Source of the DNA: Actinomycetota bacterium | GTDB taxonomy: Bacteria; Actinomycetota; Thermoleophilia; Solirubrobacterales; JACPNS01 | DNA length: 50,581 nt | Reading direction: 5' to 3' | Assembly (NCBI GenBank): GCA_016219715.1 | Contig: JACRKX010000052.1 | Location: forward strand, 1 to 50,581 | Shown: in pieces, positions 43,473-50,581 of the stretch | How the letters are laid out: every line of letters begins with the position of its first letter | Position numbering within the stretch: the stretch's first letter is position 1 | Notes under the pieces: model-generated | What the model was told of the DNA's origin: nothing | The model's input: the letters and a program-made list of their open reading frames with translations, nothing else | Databases searched by the model: none | Program-made: the position numbers and the translations under genes

Positions 43473-44155
43473 TGGCCGAGACGTTCACCGCAGAGGTACG
43501 TCTCTTCGCGTGGCTGGCCGAGATGGCGCGGTCGCGCACCGTCAGCATCGAGATCCCCCACGGCGCGCTTGCGACCTCCGTCGTCTCCCGGGCACTGCGC
43601 GCAGCCGGGCTCAGCCAGTCGATCGGAGTCACCGGCGTAGCGCGGCTGGCCGTCAACAAGCGATACGCGGCCCCCGGAGATGTGATCAAGGCTGGCGACG
43701 AGCTGGCCTTGATTCCGCCGGTGTCGGGCGGTTCGGGTCCCCACGTGAGAATCACGCCCGAACCGCTCGACGTCACGGCCATGTACACCGCCGTAACGAC
43801 GCCCGACAGCGGCGCCGTCGTCGTCTTCAGCGGCACCGCGCACGGTGCGGACCGGCTTTACCTGGAGGCATACGAGGAGATGGCGCTGCTTCGCATCGAG
43901 GAGATCGCCGACCAGTTGATGCGTCGCTACCGGCTCGAGGCCGTGGCGATCGAGCACCGCGTCGGCGACGTGCCTCCGCCCGAGCCGACCGTGGTGGTGG
44001 CCGTGTCGGCGTTACAGCCTTCGGCCGCTTTTTCTGCCGCGCACGAGGCGATCGACCGCATCAAGGTCGAAGCGCCGATCTGGCGGCTCGAGATCGACGA
44101 TGGATTCCGTAGCTGGGATCGCGGTGACCCGAAGGTCTTCATGCGCGAAGCGTGA
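43472..44155 (+). CDS. MoaD-MoaE fusion, molybdopterin synthase
   Basis: 227 residues from ATG 43472 (TGATG overlap with nirD). Residues 1-87 are MoaD-like (ubiquitin fold), ending in IPPVSGG with Gly86-Gly87, the residues whose C-terminal thiocarboxylate supplies sulfur. Residues 92-227 are MoaE (DVTAMYTAVTTPDSGAVVVFSGTAHG ... IEHRVGDVPPPEPTVVVAVSA ... RIKVEAPIWRLEIDDG). Since Gly-Gly is internal, cleavage after it would be needed, as reported for mycobacterial MoaX. One catalytic Lys is kept (RIKVE); the second is Arg (WRLE), and the usual HR of AHR is absent. Serves the Mo enzyme in the same operon. Confidence 0.9.
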   Translation: MAETFTAEVRLFAWLAEMARSRTVSIEIPHGALATSVVSRALRAAGLSQSIGVTGVARLAVNKRYAAPGDVIKAGDELALIPPVSGGSGPHVRITPEPLDVTAMYTAVTTPDSGAVVVFSGTAHGADRLYLEAYEEMALLRIEEIADQLMRRYRLEAVAIEHRVGDVPPPEPTVVVAVSALQPSAAFSAAHEAIDRIKVEAPIWRLEIDDGFRSWDRGDPKVFMREA

Positions 44156-44172
44156 GCGCCAGAAGGGCGCTC
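44154..44172 (+). terminator. Hairpin at the stop of the MoaD-MoaE gene
   Basis: GAGCGCC / GGCGCTC, 7 bp, 5-base loop, with the TGA inside the 5' arm; followed by TCGAGCAAAAAAC rather than a T-run. A possible end of the nitrate operon transcript. Confidence 0.4.
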
Positions 44173-44309
44173 TCGAGCAAAAAACAACGCGCTATTTGGC
44201 GAAATTATCCGTCCACGAAGTTCCCCCGCGATTATGGGAACTCGGTAGAATGGACTTCGTTAAAGCATCCGCAAGCCAATCGGCCGCGGGTGTCACACCA
44301 GAAGGGGTC

Positions 44310-44755
<446 letters not shown>

Positions 44756-44760
44756 GGGAA

Positions 44761-44783
44761 AGGCCCGCTTCGGCGGGCCTTTT
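44761..44783 (+). terminator. Intrinsic terminator of rnpB
   Basis: AGGCCCGC-TTCG-GCGGGCCT, an 8-bp stem with a stable TTCG tetraloop, followed by TTT. It begins a few bases after the RNase P RNA 3' end. Confidence 0.9.
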
Positions 44784-44916
44784 CTATTGCGCGGCCCATT
44801 GCGCGACCCCGTGCGCGGCGAGGAACTGCCCGAAGCGAGCCTTGGTGTGGGGTCTCGATAAAAGATCCGCGCCGCGCTCCGAAAAACCGTCGGCGCGCCG
44901 TATATGATCCCGCCCG

Positions 44917-45429
44917 ATGCAAACGACGCTTTTCATCCTCGCGTGGGCGGTTGCCTTTTTTGGAGTGCTCGCGTTCGCGTTCTACGGCACGCGCGGCAAC
45001 GCCGAGCCGGCCGGCGGAAAGGCCGCCAAGGCGCTGGGCAGCGTGCCCGGCGGAGTGCGCGTGCTGATCGGTCTCACGGCCGCGCTGGCGCTTGTGCTCA
45101 TCCCGGTTCTCGTAACCGCGTCGGCCAGCGACCGTGTGCCCAGCGGCGCCGGCACCTACACGCTCGACTCCAGCGAGAGTAAGCGTGAGGGTCGCGAAAT
45201 CTTCCGTCAGACCTGCGCCTCGTGCCACACGCTTTCCGCGGCCAACGCGCGCGGCGTCTACGGCCCGAATCTCGACACGATGGGCCTCAACGCCGACGGC
45301 AGCGCCCAGCGCATCGAGGCCGCGATCGAGAACGGCGGCGTCTCCGGCAAGCAGATGCCGAAGCTGCTGCTCGAAGGCGAAGACGCCAAGCTCGTCAGCG
45401 AGTACGTCGCCGCCGTCGCCGGCAAGTAG
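44917..45429 (+). CDS. Membrane-anchored class I cytochrome c
   Basis: 170 residues. Two membrane segments (about 5-23 and 48-68), then an outer cytochrome c domain: EIFRQTCASCHTLSAAN with heme-binding Cys100, Cys103 and His104, GPNLDTMGL, and the distal Met147 in SGKQMPKLLL. Likely an electron carrier in the respiratory chain. It needs the Ccm machinery encoded at 23-31 kb. A TATATGAT box lies about 15 bases upstream of the ATG, suggesting a short leader. Convergent with the saccharopine-dehydrogenase-like gene. Confidence 0.9.
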   Translation: MQTTLFILAWAVAFFGVLAFAFYGTRGNAEPAGGKAAKALGSVPGGVRVLIGLTAALALVLIPVLVTASASDRVPSGAGTYTLDSSESKREGREIFRQTCASCHTLSAANARGVYGPNLDTMGLNADGSAQRIEAAIENGGVSGKQMPKLLLEGEDAKLVSEYVAAVAGK

Positions 45430-45433
45430 CTCG

Positions 45434-46564
45434 CTACAACTCGCGCAGGCCGAAGCTCTCGCAGGCCGCCCGCAGCGGTTCGAGTCCGAATGCCTCAACC
45501 GGTCCTAGCGCTCCGACGCCGCCGATCTCACCTGCCGCGGCGCGCTCGGCCGCCCAGCCCACGATCAGCCCCGTGAGGTCGTACGGGTTGGGGCTCTGCA
45601 TGTGCACCGAGGCGAGTTCGGTGCCTCGCTCGTCGCGCGCTACGGCGACGAAGCGGCCCTGTGCGTTGGCCCGCGCCCGGTCGTCGGGGCCGGCCGGCCG
45701 GGTACGTCGCTTGGTTTCAGAAGGCCCCTCGGTGCCGGAGATGCGCTCTCCGACCTTGCCGACAATGCCTCCCACTACCGGCAGCTTCTCGACCTGCTCG
45801 CCGACGGCCGACGCGAGCTTCACGGCACCGGCGGCCGGCCCGAACCAGCCGAGTCCGACGTTGACGTCGCGCAGCTGGGGGTGCAGCTTCGGCAGTGAGT
45901 AGTGCTCCGTGCTGCCGATCGACACGGCGGTCGCCTCGCGTCCGCCGAGATCGAACTTCAGAACGCGCTTGGCGGCTCGCTCCGGCTCGATGCGGCCGTC
46001 GTGCCAGCGGTACTGCTCGGCGCTGCCCGAGGCGCGCAGCGAGCGCAGCGTGCCGCCAGAGAATGACTTCAGCGAGCGCGCGTTCTCGCCGCTCAGGAAG
46101 TAGCCGACGTCCACGCGGCGCGCTTGCGGGCCGGCTGCCTCGAGAGCAAGGGCGCCGGCCAGGTTGCCGGGCACGTAGTCATAGCCGATCGAAGGCAGCA
46201 TCGCCACGCCCGCAGCGGCCGCGCGCGGACCGAACTTCTCGAAGACGTCGCGCAGGAAGGCCGGCTCACCGGTGATGTCGATGTAGGGGATCGCTTCGTC
46301 GATCGCGGCCTCGGCGGCGATGTGTCCCCACCAGCTGTACGGGCCGACGGTCGTGACCAAGACCTTGGCGCCTTTGGCGGCGCGCGCCACCGAGCCGGGG
46401 TCTTTGACGTCTGCCACGGTCCATTCAAGATCGCCGTGGGCTTTGCTCTGGGCGATCAGGCGTTCCTTGGAGCGCCCGGCGATGCGAACGGGCAGTCCAC
46501 GCGCGACGAGGTCGTCGACGACCATCCTGCCGGTGAACCCTGTTGCGCCGAAGACGAGAATCAT
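45434..46564 (-). CDS. Saccharopine-dehydrogenase-like NAD(P)-binding protein
   Basis: 376 residues from ATG 46564; upstream in-frame residues do not fit the family. N-terminal Rossmann fold MILVFGATGFTGRMVVDDLVARG, then DLEWTVADVKDPGSVARAAKGAKVLVTTVGPYSWWG and PYIDITGEPAFL. This branch includes mycobacterial trans-acting enoyl reductases and uncharacterised reductases; true saccharopine dehydrogenase activity is unlikely. Convergent with the cytochrome gene, 4 bases apart, and divergent from the riboswitch region. Confidence 0.87.
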   Translation of the reverse strand: MILVFGATGFTGRMVVDDLVARGLPVRIAGRSKERLIAQSKAHGDLEWTVADVKDPGSVARAAKGAKVLVTTVGPYSWWGHIAAEAAIDEAIPYIDITGEPAFLRDVFEKFGPRAAAAGVAMLPSIGYDYVPGNLAGALALEAAGPQARRVDVGYFLSGENARSLKSFSGGTLRSLRASGSAEQYRWHDGRIEPERAAKRVLKFDLGGREATAVSIGSTEHYSLPKLHPQLRDVNVGLGWFGPAAGAVKLASAVGEQVEKLPVVGGIVGKVGERISGTEGPSETKRRTRPAGPDDRARANAQGRFVAVARDERGTELASVHMQSPNPYDLTGLIVGWAAERAAAGEIGGVGALGPVEAFGLEPLRAACESFGLREL

Positions 46565-46711
46565 CGGGGCGCGAAAAGTTATCAATTTGCGGTATGAAAG
46601 CCATGGATTGCAGACGATTTCGCTGTTTTGCGGCAACTTTGGTGGCCATTCACGCGATCGGTTGTTAAGCTCCTGCATCGATATCCGCTGAAGTCAGGTT
46701 CTGCAAGTCAG

Positions 46712-46930
46712 AGCCCAAACGACGCGGGGGACCCATTGCCCAAGGCGATCCATCGCCGGGGCGGGGGCGAATCGCCAAAGGCCCAAAGGCCAAAACCACT
46801 CGGTTTCCAGCCGAAAGATGGTTTTGCCGACCGAGGCACACTGCACAATCTCAGTGGGAATCGGGGGCGAGAAGGCGTAGCGCGGCTCTTTCCGCGCGAG
46901 CCCGTCAGCTAACCCCGTAAGCATCAGGAA
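46712..46930 (+). ncRNA. Cyclic di-AMP riboswitch (ydaO/yuaA class)
   Basis: The conserved pieces of this class appear in order: GCGGGGGACCCA (from 46724), GGGGCGAATC (46764-46773), and CCCGTCAGCTAACCCCGTAAGC (46901-46922), with variable stems between. Binding of c-di-AMP normally lowers expression of the downstream gene. The only gene in position is the small membrane protein at 46944, whose AGGAAGAGG ribosome site (46926-46934) abuts the 3' end of the aptamer, so control could be at translation. The rest of the 379-base gap between coding regions (46565-46711) shows no other feature I can support. Confidence 0.92.
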
Positions 46931-46943
46931 GAGGTTGATCGCT

Positions 46944-47399
46944 GTGAACAACGCAGGATTGAGCAGTGTCAGGCACAGTCCAGATGCCGAACTCGGCATA
47001 CGTGACAGCTTCGAAAACGAAGAGCTCCCACGCACAGCAGCTCGCCGTACCGCCGCTCAGGCCCAGGCTCAAGCGCGTACCCATGCGCACGCTCGCGGCG
47101 CCGATCACGCTCCGCGCGCATTCCGCCACGACGTCCAGGCGCGCAGCTTTGCCACGAGCCGTCCGCGGGCCGAAGGCGCGCCGCGCGCGCGTTTCGACGG
47201 CGCAGGCCGCACGCGTGTAGACGCCAACGGCGTACGCACGATCAAGATCCGCGGCCAGGCCACGCCGCCACGCCGCCGGCCGCTGATCGACGCATCGCGC
47301 CCGATCGCCCGTTACGACCAGCACCCCGATCGCGCAGCGCAGTGGGCGCTGTTCCTGGGCGTTTTCATGGTCGTCGTGGCGATCGTCACCGGTTCGTAG
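46944..47399 (+). CDS. Riboswitch-controlled small basic single-pass membrane protein
   Basis: 151 residues from GTG 46944, 9 bases after AGGAAGAGG (TTG 46935 is too close to that site). Residues 1-125 are hydrophilic, rich in Arg, Ala and His, with few hydrophobics (likely disordered), containing VDANGVRTIKIRGQATPPRRRPL. The C-terminus QWALFLGVFMVVVAIVTGS is a single tail-anchor-type membrane helix. No family recognised. Downstream of a c-di-AMP riboswitch; in actinobacteria such switches usually precede cell-wall hydrolases or ion-transport genes, so a role in envelope or osmotic homeostasis is plausible but unproven. Confidence 0.7.
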   Translation: MNNAGLSSVRHSPDAELGIRDSFENEELPRTAARRTAAQAQAQARTHAHARGADHAPRAFRHDVQARSFATSRPRAEGAPRARFDGAGRTRVDANGVRTIKIRGQATPPRRRPLIDASRPIARYDQHPDRAAQWALFLGVFMVVVAIVTGS

Positions 47400-47463
47400 A
47401 GCGACTGTTAATCGAGGCATCGCCGGGGCCGCGATCAGTGGTGGCCCGGTGTCGCGACGAGCC

Positions 47464-47481
47464 TTTGGACAGCGGTCCAAA
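47464..47481. promoter_or_regulatory. 7-bp inverted repeat upstream of glnA
   Basis: TTTGGAC-AGCG-GTCCAAA, about 85 bases before the glnA start. It may be the end of the upstream transcript or a regulator site; no T-run follows. Confidence 0.35.
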
Positions 47482-47565
47482 CCCCGCAGCCGCTCGCGCC
47501 ACTAGGATTCGCATCTGCGAGCGCCGTCTCGTTGCGCTCAAGGCCAGCCCGAACCGGAGGAAGAC

Positions 47566-48699
47566 TTGCCAGACAAGCCGAAGATGACCGCCGCCGACGT
47601 GATCGCTCAGGTAGAAGAGCGCGATGTGCGATTCGTGCGCCTCTGGTTTACCGACATTCTCGGGCAGCTGAAGAGCTTTTCGATCAACGCCGCCGAGCTG
47701 GCCGACGCCTTCGATGGCGGCGCCGGCTTCGACGGATCCTCGATCACGGGTTTCAACGCCATCGAAGAGAGCGACATGATCGCGATGCCCGATCCCTCGA
47801 CCTTCGCGGTCCTGCCGTGGCGCCCCGACGACCAGGGCGTAGCGCGGATGTTCTGCGACATCGTCACGCCCGACCGGCGCCCTTATGAGGGGGACCCACG
47901 CCACGCTCTGCGCCGCGCCGTCGAGCGCGCATCCGAGCTCGGCTTCGACACCTTCAACGTCGGTCCCGAGCTCGAGTACTACTACTTCAAAGAGGGCCAG
48001 GTCGCTCCGGGCGCCGCGCCCGAGCCGCTCGACCAGGGCGGCTACTTCGACTTGACGACGCTCGACGCCGGCTCCGACATCCGTCGCGACACGGTGCTCG
48101 CTCTCGAGCAGATGGGCATTCACGTCGAGTACACGCATCACGAGGTCGGTCCGTCGCAGCAAGAGATCGACATGCGCTACGCCGACGCCATGAAGATGGC
48201 CGACGACTGCATGACCTACCGCATCGTCGTCAAGGAGTACGCGATGAAGTACGGCTATCACGCCACCTTCATGCCCAAGCCGCTCTACGGCCAGAACGGC
48301 TCCGGCATGCACACGCACCAGTCGCTCTTCAAGGACGGCAAGGAACTCGCCGTACGCGCCGAGATCCGCTGCCCTGACCCGGCGTGCAACCCGTATCTCA
48401 CGTTCGCCGCGCTGCTGCAGGCAGGCCTCGAGGGAATCGAGCAGGGCTACGAGCTTCCCGAGCCGATGGAGAAGAACCTCTACCACCTCACCATCGAAGA
48501 CGGCCGTCGGCTCAGCGTCGAACACCTGCCCGAGACGCTCGGCGAGGCCGTCGAGCTTGCCGCCGGCAGCGAACTGGTGCTGCGCACGCTTGGCGAGCAC
48601 ATGTTCAACCGCTTCATCGAGATCAAACGCCAGGAGTGGGAGGGCTACCGCGTGCAGGTCACGCAGTGGGAGCTCGACCGCTACCTCCCGATCCTCTAA
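47566..48699 (+). CDS. glnA: Glutamine synthetase type I with large internal in-frame deletion
   Basis: 377 residues; TTG start with GGAGG 7 bases upstream. Type I enzymes are about 440-470 residues. The N-half is normal: FDGSSITGF, GPELEYYYF, HHEVGPSQQEIDMRY and HATFMPKPLYGQNGSGMH. At SLFKDGK (residue 259, base about 48342) the sequence jumps straight to ELAVRAEIRCPDPACNPYL. Compared with B. subtilis GlnA as I recall it, about 68 residues are gone, including the NSYKRLVPGYEAP block and the NRS...IR segment that bind glutamate and ATP. The product should be inactive. A real deletion or an assembly collapse are both possible. Confidence 0.9.
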   Translation: MPDKPKMTAADVIAQVEERDVRFVRLWFTDILGQLKSFSINAAELADAFDGGAGFDGSSITGFNAIEESDMIAMPDPSTFAVLPWRPDDQGVARMFCDIVTPDRRPYEGDPRHALRRAVERASELGFDTFNVGPELEYYYFKEGQVAPGAAPEPLDQGGYFDLTTLDAGSDIRRDTVLALEQMGIHVEYTHHEVGPSQQEIDMRYADAMKMADDCMTYRIVVKEYAMKYGYHATFMPKPLYGQNGSGMHTHQSLFKDGKELAVRAEIRCPDPACNPYLTFAALLQAGLEGIEQGYELPEPMEKNLYHLTIEDGRRLSVEHLPETLGEAVELAAGSELVLRTLGEHMFNRFIEIKRQEWEGYRVQVTQWELDRYLPIL

Positions 48700-48834
48700 C
48701 GCCGATCATCGCTTCGCGACGGCCGGTGTGAGAAGCTCGCGACAGGCTTTTCGAAAGTTTGCTCGCCAGGCGCTTGTGAAAAACCTCTGATCGACCGATA
48801 GGCCATCCGGGGGACACGCAATTTCGCGTACCTC

Positions 48835-48855
48835 ATGCAGGTTATATACCTGCAT
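48835..48855. promoter_or_regulatory. 21-bp perfect operator-like palindrome before the MMPL gene
   Basis: Arms ATGCAGGT (48835-48842) and ACCTGCAT (48848-48855) flank TATAT. The centre lies 37 bases upstream of the ATG, where a promoter is expected, and the design suits a TetR-type repressor. No regulator gene is in the window on this side. Confidence 0.75.
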
Positions 48856-48881
48856 TGCTTGAACTCGCGAAGCGGGACATT

Positions 48882-50581
48882 ATGGGGATTTTTGAACTGG
48901 CGGCGGGTCGTCGCGTCAAGTGGATACTTCTGATTCTGTGGATCGCCGTGGTCGGCGTGCTGGCTGCCGACGCGCTCGATTTCAACGAAGCGCAGAACAA
49001 CCGTGACGCCAACTACCTGCCTAAGTCGGCCGAGTCGCTCGACGCGATCCATCTCGAGGAGCGGGGTTTCGGCGACGAGCTGCTGACCGGCCTGCTCGTC
49101 TACCGCAACGACAACGGCCTGCGGCCGGCCGACAAGGCCGCGATCGCCGCCGACGCTAAGCAGCTGGTGGGCGATCCCCTGCCGGGCCAGTTCGGCAAGC
49201 CGGCGGCGCTGTTCTTCAAGGACGGCAAGACGGCGGGCATCTACGTTCAGGTCCGCGCGCGTGGCGACCAGAAGATTCTCTTTGAAGCGTCGGATCAGAT
49301 GCGCGCGCTTGCCTCCGACAACCCGGCGGGCCTGACCTCGAAGCTGACCGGCCAGATGGGCTACTTCGACGACACGGTGCGGGTCTTCGACAGCATCGAC
49401 GGCAACCTTCTGGCCGGCACGATCGCGCTGATCACCGTGCTGCTGTTGCTGATCTACCGCAGTCCGTTTCTGTGGTTCCTGCCGCTGCTGTCGGTCGGAT
49501 TCGCCGAGATGGTCTCGCGCGGTCTTGGTACGCGGCTCGCCGAGGACGGCACCGTCATAACGACGCAGGCGGCGAGCCTCACGACCGTGTTGATCTTCGG
49601 CGTAGGCACCGATTACGCGCTGCTGATCATCGCGCGATATCGCGAGGAGCTTCGCCACAGCGAGAACACGCACCAGGCGATGGCGCGGGCGCTCCGCAGC
49701 AGCGGCCCGCCGATCTTCGCTTCGGCGGCGACCGTCGCGGCGGCACTACTGACGATGACGTTCGCCGACGTCAACGCGACTTCGGGCGCCGGGCCGATCG
49801 GCGCGATGGGAATAGCCATCGCGATGCTAGCGATGCTCACCGTGCTGCCCGCTCTGCTCCTGCTCGTCGGCCGTCGTGCCTTCTGGCCATTCGTGCCGGA
49901 GGTCGGTTCGGGAGAGGACGAGCTGGCCGCCCACGGCTTCTGGACCCGCCTTGCCGACCGCATCGCCCGGCGCCCGCGCTTGATCAGCGCCGTCGTGTTC
50001 GCGGTGATGGCGGTCATGGCGCTTGGCCTGACCACCCACAACGGCGGCCTCGACCTGGCCAAGTCGTTCCGTGGCGAGGTCGAATCGGTCTCCGGCCAGC
50101 GCCTGCTCGAACAGACCTTGCCGCCGGGCGCCACGGGGCCGATGACAGTGCTCGTGTCCGACCCGTCGACGGTAAAGCCCGTGATCGCAACGCTGAAGAG
50201 CAACGGCGAGGTCGCCAGTGTCGGATTGATCCAGAAGGGCAGGGGCGTAGTTCGCATCGAGGCGACGCTCAAGCACGCGCCCTACAGCGAGCAGGCGATC
50301 GATTCGATCCCTGGAATCCGAGCGGCGCTCGACAAGGCGGCTCCCGGCTCGGCACTGGTCGCCGGCCCGACTGCGGTCGAGGCCGATAGCCGTCACTTCG
50401 CCGCCAAAGACAACAAGCTGATCATGCCGCTCGCGCTGCTGGTCGTCACGCTGATCCTGATCCTGCTGCTGCGGTCGCTGGTGGCCCCGCTGGTACTGAT
50501 CCTGACCGTTGTGGCCTCATACCTGGCGGTGATGGGCGTCAGCTTCGTCGCATTCGACCAGCTCTTCGGCTTCGCGGGCGT
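48882..50581 (+). CDS. MMPL/RND-family transporter (partial, runs off the window)
   Basis: 566 residues visible from ATG 48882. First membrane helix WILLILWIAVVGVLAADAL, a large outer domain (about 35-165), then a membrane block of five helices (about 170-335) with the MMPL signature VLIFGVGTDYALLIIARYREELR and GPIGAMGIAIAMLAMLTVLPALLLL, helix 7 (VVFAVMAVMALGL, near 370), a second outer domain and helix 8 onwards (LIMPLALLVVTLILILLLRSLVAPL). Proton-driven export of lipids or drugs is usual; substrate unknown. The palindrome upstream suggests repressor control. Confidence 0.93.
   Translation, partial: MGIFELAAGRRVKWILLILWIAVVGVLAADALDFNEAQNNRDANYLPKSAESLDAIHLEERGFGDELLTGLLVYRNDNGLRPADKAAIAADAKQLVGDPLPGQFGKPAALFFKDGKTAGIYVQVRARGDQKILFEASDQMRALASDNPAGLTSKLTGQMGYFDDTVRVFDSIDGNLLAGTIALITVLLLLIYRSPFLWFLPLLSVGFAEMVSRGLGTRLAEDGTVITTQAASLTTVLIFGVGTDYALLIIARYREELRHSENTHQAMARALRSSGPPIFASAATVAAALLTMTFADVNATSGAGPIGAMGIAIAMLAMLTVLPALLLLVGRRAFWPFVPEVGSGEDELAAHGFWTRLADRIARRPRLISAVVFAVMAVMALGLTTHNGGLDLAKSFRGEVESVSGQRLLEQTLPPGATGPMTVLVSDPSTVKPVIATLKSNGEVASVGLIQKGRGVVRIEATLKHAPYSEQAIDSIPGIRAALDKAAPGSALVAGPTAVEADSRHFAAKDNKLIMPLALLVVTLILILLLRSLVAPLVLILTVVASYLAVMGVSFVAFDQLFGFAG

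Noticed and set aside
47386-48600. 404-residue open frame on the minus strand
   Set aside because: Antisense to glnA; no family features. It is not an explanation for the glnA deletion.

Overview
The window reads as a stretch of chromosome from a high-G+C actinobacterium, most likely of the class Thermoleophilia (Solirubrobacterales-like). The basis is the actinobacterial SOS box CGAAC-N4-GTTCG in front of lexA, 11-bp Pho-box units in front of pstS, a uvrC-rapZ-gap-pgk-tpiA order, a MoaD-MoaE fusion, and many GTG/TTG starts with 1-4 base stop/start overlaps. The taxonomic call is inference. No phage, transposase or CRISPR array is visible. Most of the window is housekeeping; there is one compositionally foreign gene beside a tRNA.

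Layout: 1-2577 (minus) phosphate uptake pstS-pstC-pstA behind a four-unit Pho box. 2660-4528 (plus) an orphan OmpR-type regulator whose phospho-acceptor Asp is Asn, a DUF47 PhoU-like protein and a small membrane protein. 4641-6245 a membrane diguanylate cyclase with a low-complexity outer region. 6300-9266 four overlapping Tad/TadE-like genes, the last fused to two cell-wall hydrolase domains. 9306-16917 uvrC, rapZ, then gap-pgk-tpiA-gpmI with gpmI frameshifted. 16914-21583 (minus) a signalling block: DUF3467, soluble NarL-type histidine kinase, double-receiver protein, lipoprotein, Ser/Thr kinase. 21646-23283 argS. 23313-30764 cytochrome c maturation in two blocks (tlpA-ccmH-ccdA on minus, ccmE-ccmF-ccmI on plus) separated by a membrane protein, tRNA-Gly(CCC), a family 5 uracil-DNA glycosylase and a CorA-like transporter. 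30777-34200 secG, an acyl-CoA dehydrogenase with an APH-type kinase, and a histidine phosphatase.

34242-35861 is a lower-G+C gene with a PD-(D/E)XK nuclease signature on the 3' side of tRNA-Leu(GAG). 35915-38174 carries a double-hotdog protein, a small Cys protein and lexA with two SOS boxes. 38380-44155 is a tightly overlapping nitrogen-assimilation operon: NarK, a sulfite-oxidase-fold molybdenum protein, a small four-Cys protein, NirB, a true Rieske NirD and a MoaD-MoaE fusion. It holds no classical nitrate reductase. 44310-44783 is RNase P RNA with its terminator. 44917-46564 holds a membrane cytochrome c and a saccharopine-dehydrogenase-like protein. 46712-47399 is a c-di-AMP (ydaO/yuaA) riboswitch in front of a small single-pass membrane protein. 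47566-48699 is glnA with a large in-frame internal deletion. 48882-end is an MMPL transporter behind a perfect 21-bp operator-like palindrome.

Most worth a second look: the SUOX-fold protein as a candidate nitrate reductase; the nuclease-like gene beside tRNA-Leu; the riboswitch-controlled small membrane protein; the TadG-like/VanY/transglycosylase fusion; and the paired lesions in gpmI and glnA, which may be assembly errors.
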